Source of the DNA: Lichenifustis flavocetrariae
GTDB taxonomy: Bacteria > Pseudomonadota > Alphaproteobacteria > Rhizobiales > Beijerinckiaceae
Assembly (NCBI RefSeq): GCF_026130545.1
Contig: NZ_JAMOIM010000006.1
Location: 186,001 to 250,000, forward strand
Direction: 5' to 3'
Length of the DNA: 64,000 nucleotides
Below, one piece after another: positions 35,886-44,777 of the stretch. The notes beneath the pieces are model-generated. The model was not told the origin of the DNA. It saw nothing but the letters and a program-made list of their open reading frames with translations, and made no database searches. How positions within the stretch are numbered: position 1 is the stretch's first letter; each line of letters opens with the position of its first letter. A program made the position numbers and the translations under genes.

Positions 35886-35923
35886 TTGATCGACGTTCGC
35901 TTGCAACGAATACTATTAACCAA

Positions 35924-35955
35924 AGACCAGCCACAACCTCGATTGTGGCTGGTCT
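35924..35955. terminator. bidirectional Rho-independent terminator
   Basis: Perfect 13-bp arms (AGACCAGCCACAA at 35924-35936 and its complement at 35943-35955) with a 6-base loop, flanked by AA-rich sequence on the left and TATATTT on the right. It separates the convergent DUF2382 and CsbD-like genes. Confidence 0.85.
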
Positions 35956-35972
35956 ATATTTGCGTCAAACCA

Positions 35973-36425
35973 TCAACGGCGAGCGTGTAGAACCACGGCG
36001 GCCAGATAGCCGACCGCGCCGGCCAACAACACCGCGGCCAAGGGATATTCTTCGATCTCTTTCCGGGCGAGGTTCACGCCCCGTCGCGCATATTGGCTGC
36101 TCTGATCGTAGGCCGTCGATGCATAATCGCTTGCCGCATTGGCAACATCGGGCCAGCGATCCTGCGCTTGTCCTGCGAGGTCCTGAGCCTTGCCGGCAAC
36201 CTGGCGCGCGGCATCCTGGGCATGTTGACCGGCATTCGCAGCATAGTCCGAGACGGCATCGGGCAATTTATCCTTGGCCTGGCCATACAGATCCTGCGCT
36301 TTGCCGGCCACCTGTCGCAACGTACCCTCGACCTGATCGCCCGTGTTGCCCGTCACATCACCGACGGTCCTTTGCACCTTGCCGGCGGCGTCCTGCAGCG
36401 TTCCCTTGAAACGATCCGTGTCCAT
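35973..36425 (-). CDS. CsbD-like stress protein with C-terminal membrane anchor
   Basis: A 150-residue protein. The N-terminal part is CsbD-like (FKGTLQDAAGKVQRTVGDVTGN) and continues into two imperfect repeats of QVAGKAQDL-GQA-D--PD, forming a long amphipathic helical region. The C-terminal ~45 residues resemble the YqjD/ElaB anchor (ARKEIEEYPLAAVLLAGAVGYLAAVVLHARR), which tethers proteins to the inner membrane. The start 36425 has AAGGAGGG upstream. CsbD proteins are regulated by general stress sigma factors; function is unknown. Confidence 0.85.
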   Translation of the reverse strand: MDTDRFKGTLQDAAGKVQRTVGDVTGNTGDQVEGTLRQVAGKAQDLYGQAKDKLPDAVSDYAANAGQHAQDAARQVAGKAQDLAGQAQDRWPDVANAASDYASTAYDQSSQYARRGVNLARKEIEEYPLAAVLLAGAVGYLAAVVLHARR

Positions 36426-36553
36426 CTGACCCTCCTTCGACTTCCGACTGGGTAATGATTGGCGGGCAAGGAAGTTGCGCGAAGCGAAACGCGGGCGTGA
36501 CCCGAAGATCGATATCGGCCGGGGACGTTGCGGGTTGGCGGGCGGGCAGGCGC

Positions 36554-36889
36554 TCAGCGTGCCGGGTGATCCTCGCGCGGGGGGCTCATGAGGTGGCCGG
36601 ACAGTCGCAATTGGAGCATCAGCCCCTGCGTCCACGCGAACGTGGAGGCAAGCGACAGAGCCAGCATTGCGTCTCCGAAAATGCGCGGAAGCGTGTCGGG
36701 CTCGCGACCGGGCGGGAGAGAGACGGCCGGCCTGGGCGTGGATGGTGGCAGTGCCATCGGTTGAGCTTGCGCGACCTCGATTTCAGGGCCGGGCGGAGCG
36801 ATTTCCGTTCGCGGCGATTGAGACGCCGTGTCGCGCCCCTCCGCGAGGGGCGGCCGCAGATTCTGAGACAGGCGTGGCCGCTTGGTCAT
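36554..36889 (-). CDS. hypothetical protein downstream of parA
   Basis: A 111-residue protein starting at 36889. The N-terminal 60 residues are Pro/Arg-rich and disordered; residues ~70-102 contain a hydrophobic helical stretch (DAMLALSLASTFAWTQGLMLQLRLSGHL). It begins 43 bases after the parA stop on the same strand and probably shares its transcript. It could be a ParA partner or membrane tether, but no family was recognised. Confidence 0.6.
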   Translation of the reverse strand: MTKRPRLSQNLRPPLAEGRDTASQSPRTEIAPPGPEIEVAQAQPMALPPSTPRPAVSLPPGREPDTLPRIFGDAMLALSLASTFAWTQGLMLQLRLSGHLMSPPREDHPAR

Positions 36890-36932
36890 GCGAAACTCTC
36901 CATGCTGGTCGTTATGTCGGACGATGCCTGAG

Positions 36933-37556
36933 TCAAAGGCTTAATTGCGTCCGCACCCAGGCGAGAAGCTCGCGCACCTCGCCGTCGGCCTTGCCGTCCG
37001 GCTCGAATTCGGCGGCGGTCTGCCCCAGTGTTAGCGCGTGTCCGTAGGCGGCGCGCTGATGCAGGACGACTGGCGCCAGGGTCAGATCATGTTGGGCGAC
37101 CGCATCACGCGCGTCCTCTTCGACCCGCGGCGCCCGGTGTGGCGCGTGGTTGAGCACCACATAGGCGGGCTTGCCGGCCAGTTTTGCGATCTTCGCCGTC
37201 GCGGCTATGGCCCGGAGGTCGAGGATGCCGGCCCGGCACGGGATGAGGATCAAGTCGGCCGCCTCGGCCGCCGCGATGGCGGCATCCGCCGAATGCGGCG
37301 CCGTGTCGATGAGAACGAGAGCCGTGCCGCTCGCGGCGGCCATTTGCAAGGCCTTGCCAAGGCGGCTGGCCTGGATCGACGTGACGGAGGGGGCTTCCGC
37401 CTCCCGGCTGTCCTTCCAGCCGGATGCACTCGCCTGCGGGTCGAGATCGAGCACCGCGGCCGGCACTCCGGCATGCTGCGCCGCGACTGCGAGATGCAGT
37501 GTGAGGGTGGTTTTGCCCGTGCCGCCCTTTTGCGAGAGAATGGCAATGGTCTTCAT
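36933..37556 (-). CDS. ParA/MinD-family ATPase (orphan)
   Basis: A 207-residue deviant-Walker ATPase. MKTIAILSQKGGTGKTTLTLHLA carries the KGGTGKTT P-loop, AVLDLDPQASAS is the A' box, and VLIDTAPHS is Walker B. It lacks the N-terminal DNA-binding extension of plasmid type Ia ParA and has no parB beside it, so it is of the short type that positions plasmids, carboxysomes, chemotaxis clusters or cellulose synthases. The start 37556 gives the P-loop its usual distance from the N-terminus. It probably forms an operon with the 36554-36889 gene. Confidence 0.88.
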   Translation of the reverse strand: MKTIAILSQKGGTGKTTLTLHLAVAAQHAGVPAAVLDLDPQASASGWKDSREAEAPSVTSIQASRLGKALQMAAASGTALVLIDTAPHSADAAIAAAEAADLILIPCRAGILDLRAIAATAKIAKLAGKPAYVVLNHAPHRAPRVEEDARDAVAQHDLTLAPVVLHQRAAYGHALTLGQTAAEFEPDGKADGEVRELLAWVRTQLSL

Positions 37557-37676
37557 GAGCCCGCCGCTGCGCGGTTTTCCCAAGACGGGACCGCTGCCCA
37601 TCTATACCGGAATCACGCGGCCGTGATAGCAGAACGGCGGAAGGCAGATGCCTTCATGTCGAAGCCCCTTGTGAGG

Positions 37677-37823
37677 TCACCACCCGAAAGGGGCGAACAG
37701 AGCGCAGAAAATCACCAGCAGGGCGATCACGATAAGTCCGGTTTCGGACACGCGAGGCGGCGTCCGCTCCGGTAAGGGGTCGGGCTGGGGAGCAGCCGGA
37801 ATGGGTGGTAGAAAGCAGAGCAT
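37677..37823 (-). CDS. 48-residue Pro-rich single-span membrane protein
   Basis: ATG 37823 opens a 48-codon ORF ending TGA at 37679-37677. The first 28 residues are Pro-rich (MLCFLPPIPAAPQPDPLP...), followed by one hydrophobic helix (GLIVIALLVIFCALFA) and a PFGW C-terminus. It is on the same strand as parA and ends 120 bases upstream of it. There is no strong ribosome site. The hydrophobic helix and conserved-looking tail argue for a true small protein. Function unknown. Confidence 0.45.
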   Translation of the reverse strand: MLCFLPPIPAAPQPDPLPERTPPRVSETGLIVIALLVIFCALFAPFGW

Positions 37824-38008
37824 CGGCGCTGACTTGCTTCGGTTCTACCGGAGTTGACCACCCGGGCGCGACGAGGTCAATCTGTGCCGCCGGTGCTTGG
37901 CATTGCGACGAGAGCACAATTCTCGCACCGCGGCGGTTTTTCATATCGACCTCGGCCATCCCGGAAGCGGGCGCCGGGGCCGTAGCACCACCCCTCGACA
38001 GGACCGCC

Positions 38009-39181
38009 ATGATGAAGATCACCCAGCTGACCCACCACGATCTCGATGGCTACGGGGCTTCGACCGTCGTCGGCACCTACGCCGATGTGCATCGGGTCGT
38101 CCATGTGGCGCGCTATGCCGATGTGGGGCCGGTGGTCGAGAGGGAGCTTGGGCGCCTCCGGCGCGCCGAACAGCCCGAAATGCTTGTAATGACCGATCTC
38201 GGGCTCGAGCCGGTGGCCGTCACTTTCCTCAAATCCTTCGCGGCCATGAATGCCAAGCGGGGAGGGGAGCTTGGACACCGGCTGCTCGTTCTCGATCATC
38301 ACATCTCCTCGGTGGACCAGCTCGTCGCGCAAGGGGTGCGTCCGGCGTCCGCCAGCGGAGACGATAGGCCGGGGCTGAACCGATTCTCCTTCGACGATCC
38401 CGCGATCGTTGTCATGGTCGACGAAACCCGTTGCGCGACGCGGCTGGCCTATGACCATCGCGAGCTTTACGCCACGCATGCGCCGGACGCCGAGATGGAA
38501 GCCGGGATCGCCGCTCTGGTCGCGGCCGTCGACGCTGTCGATCTATGGCGGAAGGAGCACCCGATCTTCCGGCAGGCCCTCGTGCTCGACGAAGTGTTCT
38601 GGGACAATGTGTCGGGCTTCATTCCTGCCGCCCATCCCCAGCATGACGCCTTCATTAGCCGCCTGCTTCTCGGAATGGCGGTCCGTCTCGGCAAGGGGGA
38701 CGTTCCCGCGACGATCGAGCGGGAGGTCGGGGCCATCCGGGCGCATATCATCGACACGATGCTGGCCGGAGAGCGCGACGACGATCGTGACATGACGACG
38801 CGAATGCGGCTCGCGCCTCTGCTCGCCCGCTCGCCAGACCTGTTTCAGCGGATCGACGGCGGCGCCAAAGTGTCGTTCGGCCTGGATGCGGGCACGTTCC
38901 AGCGCGTGTCCGACGTCATCATGGCGAGCGGCGATGCCGCGCTTGTGATCAACGTCCAACGCTCCGGTTCGATGGCATTCCGCTCCAACAACGAGACGGC
39001 GCTAGCGACCGCACGCAAATTCTCGGGTGGCGGCCATAAGGACGCGTCTGGTGGCAGGTTGCCGAGCGGCGGCGCCACATCCCTGGCAGACGCCGTGGCG
39101 CAGATCGCATCCGTCCTCAATCCGCCAAAGCCCGATCTCTCGAAGAGCCCCTTCGCGGCGTTGCAAGGGTTCAAAGCGTAA
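38009..39181 (+). CDS. DHH-family phosphoesterase
   Basis: A 390-residue cytoplasmic phosphoesterase. The DHH domain shows THHDLDGYGAS (D11, D13), VMTDLGLE and LDHHISS metal-binding motifs. The C-terminal DHHA1 domain ends with SGGGHKDASGGRLP, the substrate-binding GGGH motif. Relatives degrade short oligoribonucleotides, pAp or cyclic-di-AMP/GMP products; which of these applies cannot be read here. The start 38009 follows AGGA; ATG 38012 is equally possible. It lies downstream of an upstream gap holding the divergent small membrane ORF. Confidence 0.85.
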   Translation: MMKITQLTHHDLDGYGASTVVGTYADVHRVVHVARYADVGPVVERELGRLRRAEQPEMLVMTDLGLEPVAVTFLKSFAAMNAKRGGELGHRLLVLDHHISSVDQLVAQGVRPASASGDDRPGLNRFSFDDPAIVVMVDETRCATRLAYDHRELYATHAPDAEMEAGIAALVAAVDAVDLWRKEHPIFRQALVLDEVFWDNVSGFIPAAHPQHDAFISRLLLGMAVRLGKGDVPATIEREVGAIRAHIIDTMLAGERDDDRDMTTRMRLAPLLARSPDLFQRIDGGAKVSFGLDAGTFQRVSDVIMASGDAALVINVQRSGSMAFRSNNETALATARKFSGGGHKDASGGRLPSGGATSLADAVAQIASVLNPPKPDLSKSPFAALQGFKA

Positions 39182-39362
39182 ATTGTTTATGCCGAGGGCG
39201 TCGAAGGCAGCCGCACGTTGAGCCAAGCTGAAGGCATTGTCCGGCGGCAAGATGCGACTGTAGTCTCCCCGTCACCGGTCCGTCACACGTGATTGCTAGG
39301 CCGAACGGTGAGCGCCGAGGACCGCAGCGAGTTTCGGCGCCTTCGTTCGAAGGCAGGCAGGC

Positions 39363-40640
39363 GTGGGCTCATCTGGACTTTCACACCTCGACGCGGCCGG
39401 ATTGGGGGACGTGACCACGCGGCGGCGCGTCAAAGGCGCGGTCGAACATCATCGGTTGCTGTCGCTCCGGGGCCTGCAGGACCGTTTGTTCACCCTTGCG
39501 TTCAGCGGTCTGGTCTATGCCCAGATCTGGGAGGATCCGGTCCTCGACATGGAGGCCCTGGCGCTCGGGCCGGGCGACAGGCTGGTGGCGATCGCGTCGG
39601 GCGGTTGTAACGTCATGAGCTATCTCACGGCCGATCCGGCCGAGATCACGGCGGTCGATCTCAACCTTCATCACGTTGCCCTCAACAAACTGAAGATCGC
39701 GGCCGCGCGCGCCTTGCCAGATCACGCGACCTTCTACGACCTGCTGGGGCGTGCAGATTCGGCGCGCAACATCGCCGTCTATCGGCGGCTGTTGCGACCG
39801 TCGCTCGACGCGGACACCCGTGCCTATTGGGACGGCCGCGACCTCCTCGGCCGCCGTCGGCATGGCTATTTCGCCACCAATCTCTACCGGCACGGGCTCC
39901 TGGGCCGCTTCATTGGGCTGAGCCAGGCGCTGGGACGCCTCAGTCGCGTTGACCTCGGATCCATTCTGGCCGCGACGGACAGGGCCGGACAACGGGCCGC
40001 CTTCGATCGCCATATCGCACCCTTCTTCGACCGCCCGCATATCCGCTGGCTGCTCCGCCGCCGCGCCTCCCTGTATGGCCTCGGCATTCCGCCCGCCCAA
40101 TATGACACGCTCGCGGCCGAGGCGGGCGAGGGGGAAACCATCGCCCACGTGTTGCGGCAGCGGCTGGAAAAGCTCGCCTGCGACTTCGATGTCTCGGAGA
40201 ATTATTTCGCCTGGCACGCCTTTGGACGCGGCTACAAGCCGGAGGGCGACGGGCCGGTGCCGCCCTACCTCGAGGCGAGCGCCTTCTCGACCATCAAGGC
40301 CCGAGCGCACCGCATCGATGTGCGCCACGTCAACCTTATCGATCACCTTCGCGGCCGGCCGGCCGGCAGCCTCGACGCTTATGTGCTGCTCGACGCGCAG
40401 GACTGGATGCCCGACGAAGTCCTGACCGACCTTTGGGTCGAGATCACCCGCACCGCGCGACCCGGTGCCCGCGTGATCTTCCGCACGGCCGGAGAGGCGA
40501 GCGTGCTGCCCGGCCGCGTGCCGGAGGATGTCCTTGGCCGCTGGTCGACGGATTCGGCGCGCTGCCGGAACCTCACGGCGCGCGACCGCTCCGCCATTTA
40601 TGGTGGGTTCCATCTCTATACGCTGCGCCCTGTACATTGA
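39363..40640 (+). CDS. btaA: S-adenosylmethionine:diacylglycerol 3-amino-3-carboxypropyl transferase
   Basis: A 425-residue enzyme of the DUF3419 family that transfers the 3-amino-3-carboxypropyl group of SAM to diacylglycerol, the first step to betaine lipid DGTS. The N-terminal FSGLVYAQIWEDPVLDMEAL and the SAM motif VAIASGGCNVMSYL are typical, as is the C-terminal RVIFRTAGEASVLPG. The start is GTG 39363; GTG 39411 after GGGGGAC is an alternative. Its stop overlaps btaB. DGTS replaces phospholipids under phosphate limitation. Confidence 0.93.
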   Translation: MGSSGLSHLDAAGLGDVTTRRRVKGAVEHHRLLSLRGLQDRLFTLAFSGLVYAQIWEDPVLDMEALALGPGDRLVAIASGGCNVMSYLTADPAEITAVDLNLHHVALNKLKIAAARALPDHATFYDLLGRADSARNIAVYRRLLRPSLDADTRAYWDGRDLLGRRRHGYFATNLYRHGLLGRFIGLSQALGRLSRVDLGSILAATDRAGQRAAFDRHIAPFFDRPHIRWLLRRRASLYGLGIPPAQYDTLAAEAGEGETIAHVLRQRLEKLACDFDVSENYFAWHAFGRGYKPEGDGPVPPYLEASAFSTIKARAHRIDVRHVNLIDHLRGRPAGSLDAYVLLDAQDWMPDEVLTDLWVEITRTARPGARVIFRTAGEASVLPGRVPEDVLGRWSTDSARCRNLTARDRSAIYGGFHLYTLRPVH

Positions 40641-41323
40641 GTACGGACGTGGGCGCGGCGCCGGTCGCCACGGCCCTCATGGATCGCATCTATCGCCACC
40701 AGCGCTTCATCTATGACATCACCCGACGTTACTATCTGCTCGGGCGCGACCAACTCATCGCGGATCTCGCCCCGGGGCAGGGGAGTGTTCTCGAAATCGG
40801 TTGCGGCACCGGCCGTAACCTCGCGGCCGTCGCGCGGCGCTATCCGGCCGCGCACCTCTATGGTCTCGACGTCTCGGCCGCCATGTTGCAGACCGCAAAC
40901 GCGGCCTTCACGCGCCGCAATCTCAGGGGCCGCATCCGGACGGCGCTGGCGGACGCCACCGCCTTCGACCCGCAGGCCTGCTTCGGACAGCCGAAGTTCG
41001 ACCGAATCTTCTTCTCCTACACGCTCTCCATGATCCCAGATTGGCGCGCGGCGCTCGAACAGGCCGCGACCCGGCTCGCACCGGGCGGTCGACTCATGAT
41101 CGTCGATTTTGGCCAACTCGACGGTTACCCGTCCTTCATGCGGCGCGCGCTCTTCGCCTGGCTGCGCGCCTTCCACGTGCATCCGATCGCCAGTCTGCCC
41201 ACAACCTTGGCCGCGATGGCCGGGACGCATGGCCTGTCGCTGCAGTGTCGGCCTCTCTTCGGGGGGTATGCGGTCGCGGCTGTTCTGCAACGGGCGGATG
41301 CTGCTGTGGCCGCCTCTCACTAA
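40637..41323 (+). CDS. btaB: diacylglyceryl-homoserine N-methyltransferase
   Basis: A 228-residue SAM methyltransferase that adds three methyl groups to the BtaA product to complete DGTS. MDRIYRHQRFIYDITRRYYLLGRD is the BtaB N-terminal signature, and motif I is VLEIGCGTGRNLAAVA. A TTG start at 40637 overlaps the btaA TGA in a TTGA junction; ATG 40679 is possible but would remove residues present in known BtaB proteins. Pairing with btaA makes the call firm. Confidence 0.92.
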   Translation: MSTDVGAAPVATALMDRIYRHQRFIYDITRRYYLLGRDQLIADLAPGQGSVLEIGCGTGRNLAAVARRYPAAHLYGLDVSAAMLQTANAAFTRRNLRGRIRTALADATAFDPQACFGQPKFDRIFFSYTLSMIPDWRAALEQAATRLAPGGRLMIVDFGQLDGYPSFMRRALFAWLRAFHVHPIASLPTTLAAMAGTHGLSLQCRPLFGGYAVAAVLQRADAAVAASH

Positions 41324-41423
41324 AGGTGGCCAATTAGAAAACCAGCCTCCTCCTCCTGGCACGCAAGATCACGACAAGCTTGGCTCGGACAATCAAATCA
41401 ACGCCGATCCGAACTGCAAAACG

Positions 41424-42722
41424 TCACTGCGCGTCCAGAACGATCGGCTTCCGCACACCGAGCATGTAGAACACCGCCGCGCCAGCCGCGATGATCGCGC
41501 CTGTGGTGAAGGCCAGGCCGTAGGAGCCGGTCCGGTCCACGATGCTGCCGGTCAGCCAGGGCGACAGAGCGCCGCCGAAATAGCCGCCGAAATTCTGGAT
41601 GGCACCCACCGAGGCCGTGAGGCCAACGGGCGCCACATCGGAGGACAGTGCCCAGGCCGATCCGGTGATGGCGGAGATCAAAAACAGCGCGGCCGTCATC
41701 AGCGCGATCGCACCCCAGACCGTGGTGACGCCCGGCAGGTACGCCACAACCACACCGGCCAGCAACGAGCAGACCATGATTGTATAACGCTTGCAATCGA
41801 TCGACGTTGTTAGGCCCCGCTCGACGACCTGCTTGCCCACAAAGCCGGATAGGATCTCGCCACAGGCGCCGCCCAGCCAAGGAATCGACGCATAGAGCCC
41901 GAGCTGCGACAGCGAGAGGTGGAACCGGTCCACGAGATAGAGGGGGAGGAACACAAGAAAGATGTTCCAGATCCAGATCGTGCAGAAATAGCCTCCGATC
42001 ATGGCCCAAACGGTGCGGTTGCGAAACAAGGCGCTCCAGATCGCCAAAGAGACGGCCGATTTCTGCTCCTCCATGCCACCGCCCGCCGCGATATAGGTTC
42101 GCTCGCTTGCAGTCAGCCGCCGTTCCGCAGCCGGATCGCGGTAGAATATCCAGAAGACGAGCGCATAGACGAGACCGAGGCTGCCAGCGAGATAGAAGAG
42201 CGGGCGCCACCCCAGCACCACCAAAAGGTTGACGAGAACGATAGGCGCGATGGCAGGCCCGAATTTGCTCGATGAATCCCACAGGCCCGCCGCGAGTCCG
42301 CGCTCCGCGCGGGGAAACCAGACGGTGGTAAGCTTGGCGAAAGTGGGAAAGCAAGGTGCCTCGCCGATGCCGAGCACGAAGCGGCTCGCCAGGAGAGCTG
42401 CGAGTGAACTTACGGCTCCGGTCGCGATCGTGGCAGCGCTCCAGAGCGTCATGGCCAGGGCGAAGATACGCTTGGCTCCGAGCCGGTCGATGAGCCAGCC
42501 GGCGGGCAACTGCATCACCGCATAGGTCCAGGCGAAGACGGTCCCGAGGAGTCCGATATCCGTGCGTGTGAGCCCGAGTTCGGTGATCATCGAGGGTGCC
42601 GCAATGGAAAGCACGGCGCGGTCGAGATAGTTAATAATCCCGCCGGCGATGAGCCAAAGAACCACCGTCCACCGGACGATCCCGGCCGGAGTCGGTTTCC
42701 GGATCGCGGTCTGAGTCTCCAC
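41424..42722 (-). CDS. MFS transporter, ACS family (sugar-acid type)
   Basis: A 432-residue 12-helix permease resembling hexuronate/glucarate transporters: INYLDRAVLSIAAPSM in TM1, YAVMQLPAGWLIDRLGAK in TM2 and RFVLGIGEAPCFPTFAKL in TM4. The start GTG 42722 (VETQTAIRK) has GGAGAAG upstream, better than the ATG at 42767. It converges with btaB, has no co-directional enzyme gene, and the substrate is therefore open; kdgK-eda about 8 kb away would fit a uronate. Confidence 0.87.
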   Translation of the reverse strand: METQTAIRKPTPAGIVRWTVVLWLIAGGIINYLDRAVLSIAAPSMITELGLTRTDIGLLGTVFAWTYAVMQLPAGWLIDRLGAKRIFALAMTLWSAATIATGAVSSLAALLASRFVLGIGEAPCFPTFAKLTTVWFPRAERGLAAGLWDSSSKFGPAIAPIVLVNLLVVLGWRPLFYLAGSLGLVYALVFWIFYRDPAAERRLTASERTYIAAGGGMEEQKSAVSLAIWSALFRNRTVWAMIGGYFCTIWIWNIFLVFLPLYLVDRFHLSLSQLGLYASIPWLGGACGEILSGFVGKQVVERGLTTSIDCKRYTIMVCSLLAGVVVAYLPGVTTVWGAIALMTAALFLISAITGSAWALSSDVAPVGLTASVGAIQNFGGYFGGALSPWLTGSIVDRTGSYGLAFTTGAIIAAGAAVFYMLGVRKPIVLDAQ

Positions 42723-42814
42723 CAAAATCTTCTCCTCATCAGCCCAACCTGGACAGCGACACGGCACGTGGCGTCTGCCCGGGGTAGGATGCGGCTCTCC
42801 GTCCGCTTGGTCGT

Positions 42815-43441
42815 TCAGAAGTGATCCGGCGTCGCTTCCGGGTTCTTCAACTCATGTTTGAGGATCAGTGGGACCTGACAGAGCGCGAACACGACCGTGA
42901 TTGGCATGGTGCCGAAGACCTTGAAGCCGGCCCAGAAGACGTCGCTCTGCGTCCGCCACACCACCTCGTTCAGGGCGGCGAGAAAGAAGAAGAAGATTCC
43001 CCAACGCAGCGTCAGTTTGCGCCAGCCGGTCTCGTCGAGGGAAAGTGCCGTGTCCAGCAGTACCGAAAGCAGCGAGCGGTTGAACAGGAGGCCGCCGAGC
43101 AGAACCGTCCCGAAAATGCAATTGACGATGGTGGGCTTCACTTTGATGAAGATCGGATTGTCGAAGTAGAAGGTCAGCGCGCCGAAGACCAGCACCGCGA
43201 CCGCTGTCACGAGCGGCATGATGGGCACGCGGCGGACGATCGCATAGGAGACCGCCAACGTCACCAGCACGCCGGCCATCAGGACGCCGGTCGCCACATG
43301 GAGATTGTAGCGATAGGAGGCGATGAAGAAGAGACCCAGCGGTCCGAATTCGAGCAGCAGCTTGAGGGTGGGGTCGAGCTTGCGCGGCGCCGGTGCGCCG
43401 GCGGGGATCGATTTTGCCGCCTCGGGCTTTGTGTCGGTCAT
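42815..43441 (-). CDS. yciB: YciB/IspZ family inner-membrane septation protein
   Basis: A 208-residue, six-span membrane protein of the YciB (intracellular septation protein A) family. Characteristic segments are LLLEFGPLGLFFIASY, DNPIFIKVKPTIVNCIFG, the W-K-LTLRWGIFFFFLAALNE block and FKVFGTMPITVVFALCQVPLI. The role is in envelope maintenance and division, linked in E. coli to ZipA and the elongasome. It begins 16 bases after the ftsY stop, so the pair is an operon as in many alphaproteobacteria. Confidence 0.94.
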   Translation of the reverse strand: MTDTKPEAAKSIPAGAPAPRKLDPTLKLLLEFGPLGLFFIASYRYNLHVATGVLMAGVLVTLAVSYAIVRRVPIMPLVTAVAVLVFGALTFYFDNPIFIKVKPTIVNCIFGTVLLGGLLFNRSLLSVLLDTALSLDETGWRKLTLRWGIFFFFLAALNEVVWRTQSDVFWAGFKVFGTMPITVVFALCQVPLILKHELKNPEATPDHF

Positions 43442-43457
43442 CGTGTCTCTTTCTGAA

Positions 43458-44702
43458 TCAGCGTTCGAGGCCCGCGATGGCGCGCGCGAAATCGCGCGCC
43501 GCGAAGGGTTCGAGGTCGTCCACGCCTTCGCCCACCCCGATGAAATGGACCGGCACTTTGAATTTCTCGGCGATGGCCACGAGGATGCCGCCGCGCGCCG
43601 TGCCGTCGAGCTTGGTCATCACGAGCCCCGTCACGCCCGCGACCCGGCCGAAAATCTCGACTTGGCTCATGGCGTTCTGGCCAACAGTGGCATCGAGCAC
43701 CAGAAGCACCGCATGAGGCGCGTCGGCGTCGATCTTGCGGATCACGCGCAGCACTTTGGCGAGTTCGTCCATGAGCTCGGCGCGATTCTGCAGGCGCCCC
43801 GCCGTATCGATCAGCAAGACGTCGGTGCCGGCCGCCTGGGCGCTCTTGAAGGCGTCGAAGGCAAGGCCGGCGGCATCCGCGCCCGCCTCGCCCGATACGA
43901 CGGGAATGCCGATCCGCGCGCCCCAAACTTTGAGCTGCTCCACGGCCGCGGCCCGAAACGTGTCGCCGGCCGCGAGCATCACGCTTCGGCCTTCCCGCGT
44001 GAATTTGGCTGCAAGCTTGCCAATCGTCGTGGTCTTGCCCGATCCGTTCACGCCGATCACCAGGATCACGAAAGGCTTTGGGCCTGTGATCACAAGGGGC
44101 TTTGCCACGGGATCGAGCACACGCTCCACATGGTTGGCGATGATGGCTTGCACGTCCTCCGCTCCGACGCCTTTGGTAAAGCGCCCGTCGCGCACCGTGT
44201 CGACGATGCGCAACGCGGTCGTCACACCGAGATCGGCCTGGATCAGCAGGTCCTCGAGATCTTCGACGGTCGACAACTCGAGCCGCCGCTTGGTGAAGAT
44301 CCCGGTGAGCCCCTGACCGAGCGACGACGACGAACGCGACAGGCCTTTGCGGAGCCGGGACAGCCAGCCGGTCGGCTCTGGGTCCCCGCTTTCCCTTGTG
44401 GAGTCAGGAGAGGGAAGAGAGCGCTCCTCGCTCGCCGGTGCGGACATTCGGTCGGGCACTGGAGGCGGCGCGGCCTCTCCTTCCGTCTCAGCCGGCTCAT
44501 CGAAGACCTCGATCAGGTCGGCCGGGGTGACAGCAGTTTCGATCGGCCCGGTCACGGCCGTGCGCTCCACCAGTTCCTGTTCGGGTGTCAGGAGCTCGAC
44601 CTCGTCGTCCGGCGGCAGCTCAGGCTCGGCCGGCGCCGTCGCGCCGCCGAAGAAGCGGCGGAAGAAGCCGGGCCTCTTGCGATCGGTGTCCTCGGCGCTC
44701 AT
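43458..44702 (-). CDS. ftsY: signal recognition particle receptor
   Basis: A 414-residue SRP-receptor GTPase that docks SRP-ribosome complexes at the inner membrane. The acidic N-terminal A domain (residues 1 to ~110) precedes the NG domain: four-helix N domain with LEDLLIQADLG, then G motifs GVNGSGKTTTIGKLA, DTFRAAAVEQLK, DTAGRLQ and TKLDGTARGG. The start 44702 (MSAEDTDRKRPGFF) gives the usual basic/aromatic N-terminal membrane-targeting segment. Divergent from the pseudouridine synthase gene. Confidence 0.97.
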   Translation of the reverse strand: MSAEDTDRKRPGFFRRFFGGATAPAEPELPPDDEVELLTPEQELVERTAVTGPIETAVTPADLIEVFDEPAETEGEAAPPPVPDRMSAPASEERSLPSPDSTRESGDPEPTGWLSRLRKGLSRSSSSLGQGLTGIFTKRRLELSTVEDLEDLLIQADLGVTTALRIVDTVRDGRFTKGVGAEDVQAIIANHVERVLDPVAKPLVITGPKPFVILVIGVNGSGKTTTIGKLAAKFTREGRSVMLAAGDTFRAAAVEQLKVWGARIGIPVVSGEAGADAAGLAFDAFKSAQAAGTDVLLIDTAGRLQNRAELMDELAKVLRVIRKIDADAPHAVLLVLDATVGQNAMSQVEIFGRVAGVTGLVMTKLDGTARGGILVAIAEKFKVPVHFIGVGEGVDDLEPFAARDFARAIAGLER

Positions 44703-44777
44703 GAACCAGCCATCCGCATGAAGAAAGGTGTAAACCCGTGTTGATCGGTGAAGCCGGCCCTCGATAGACCTTTGCGC

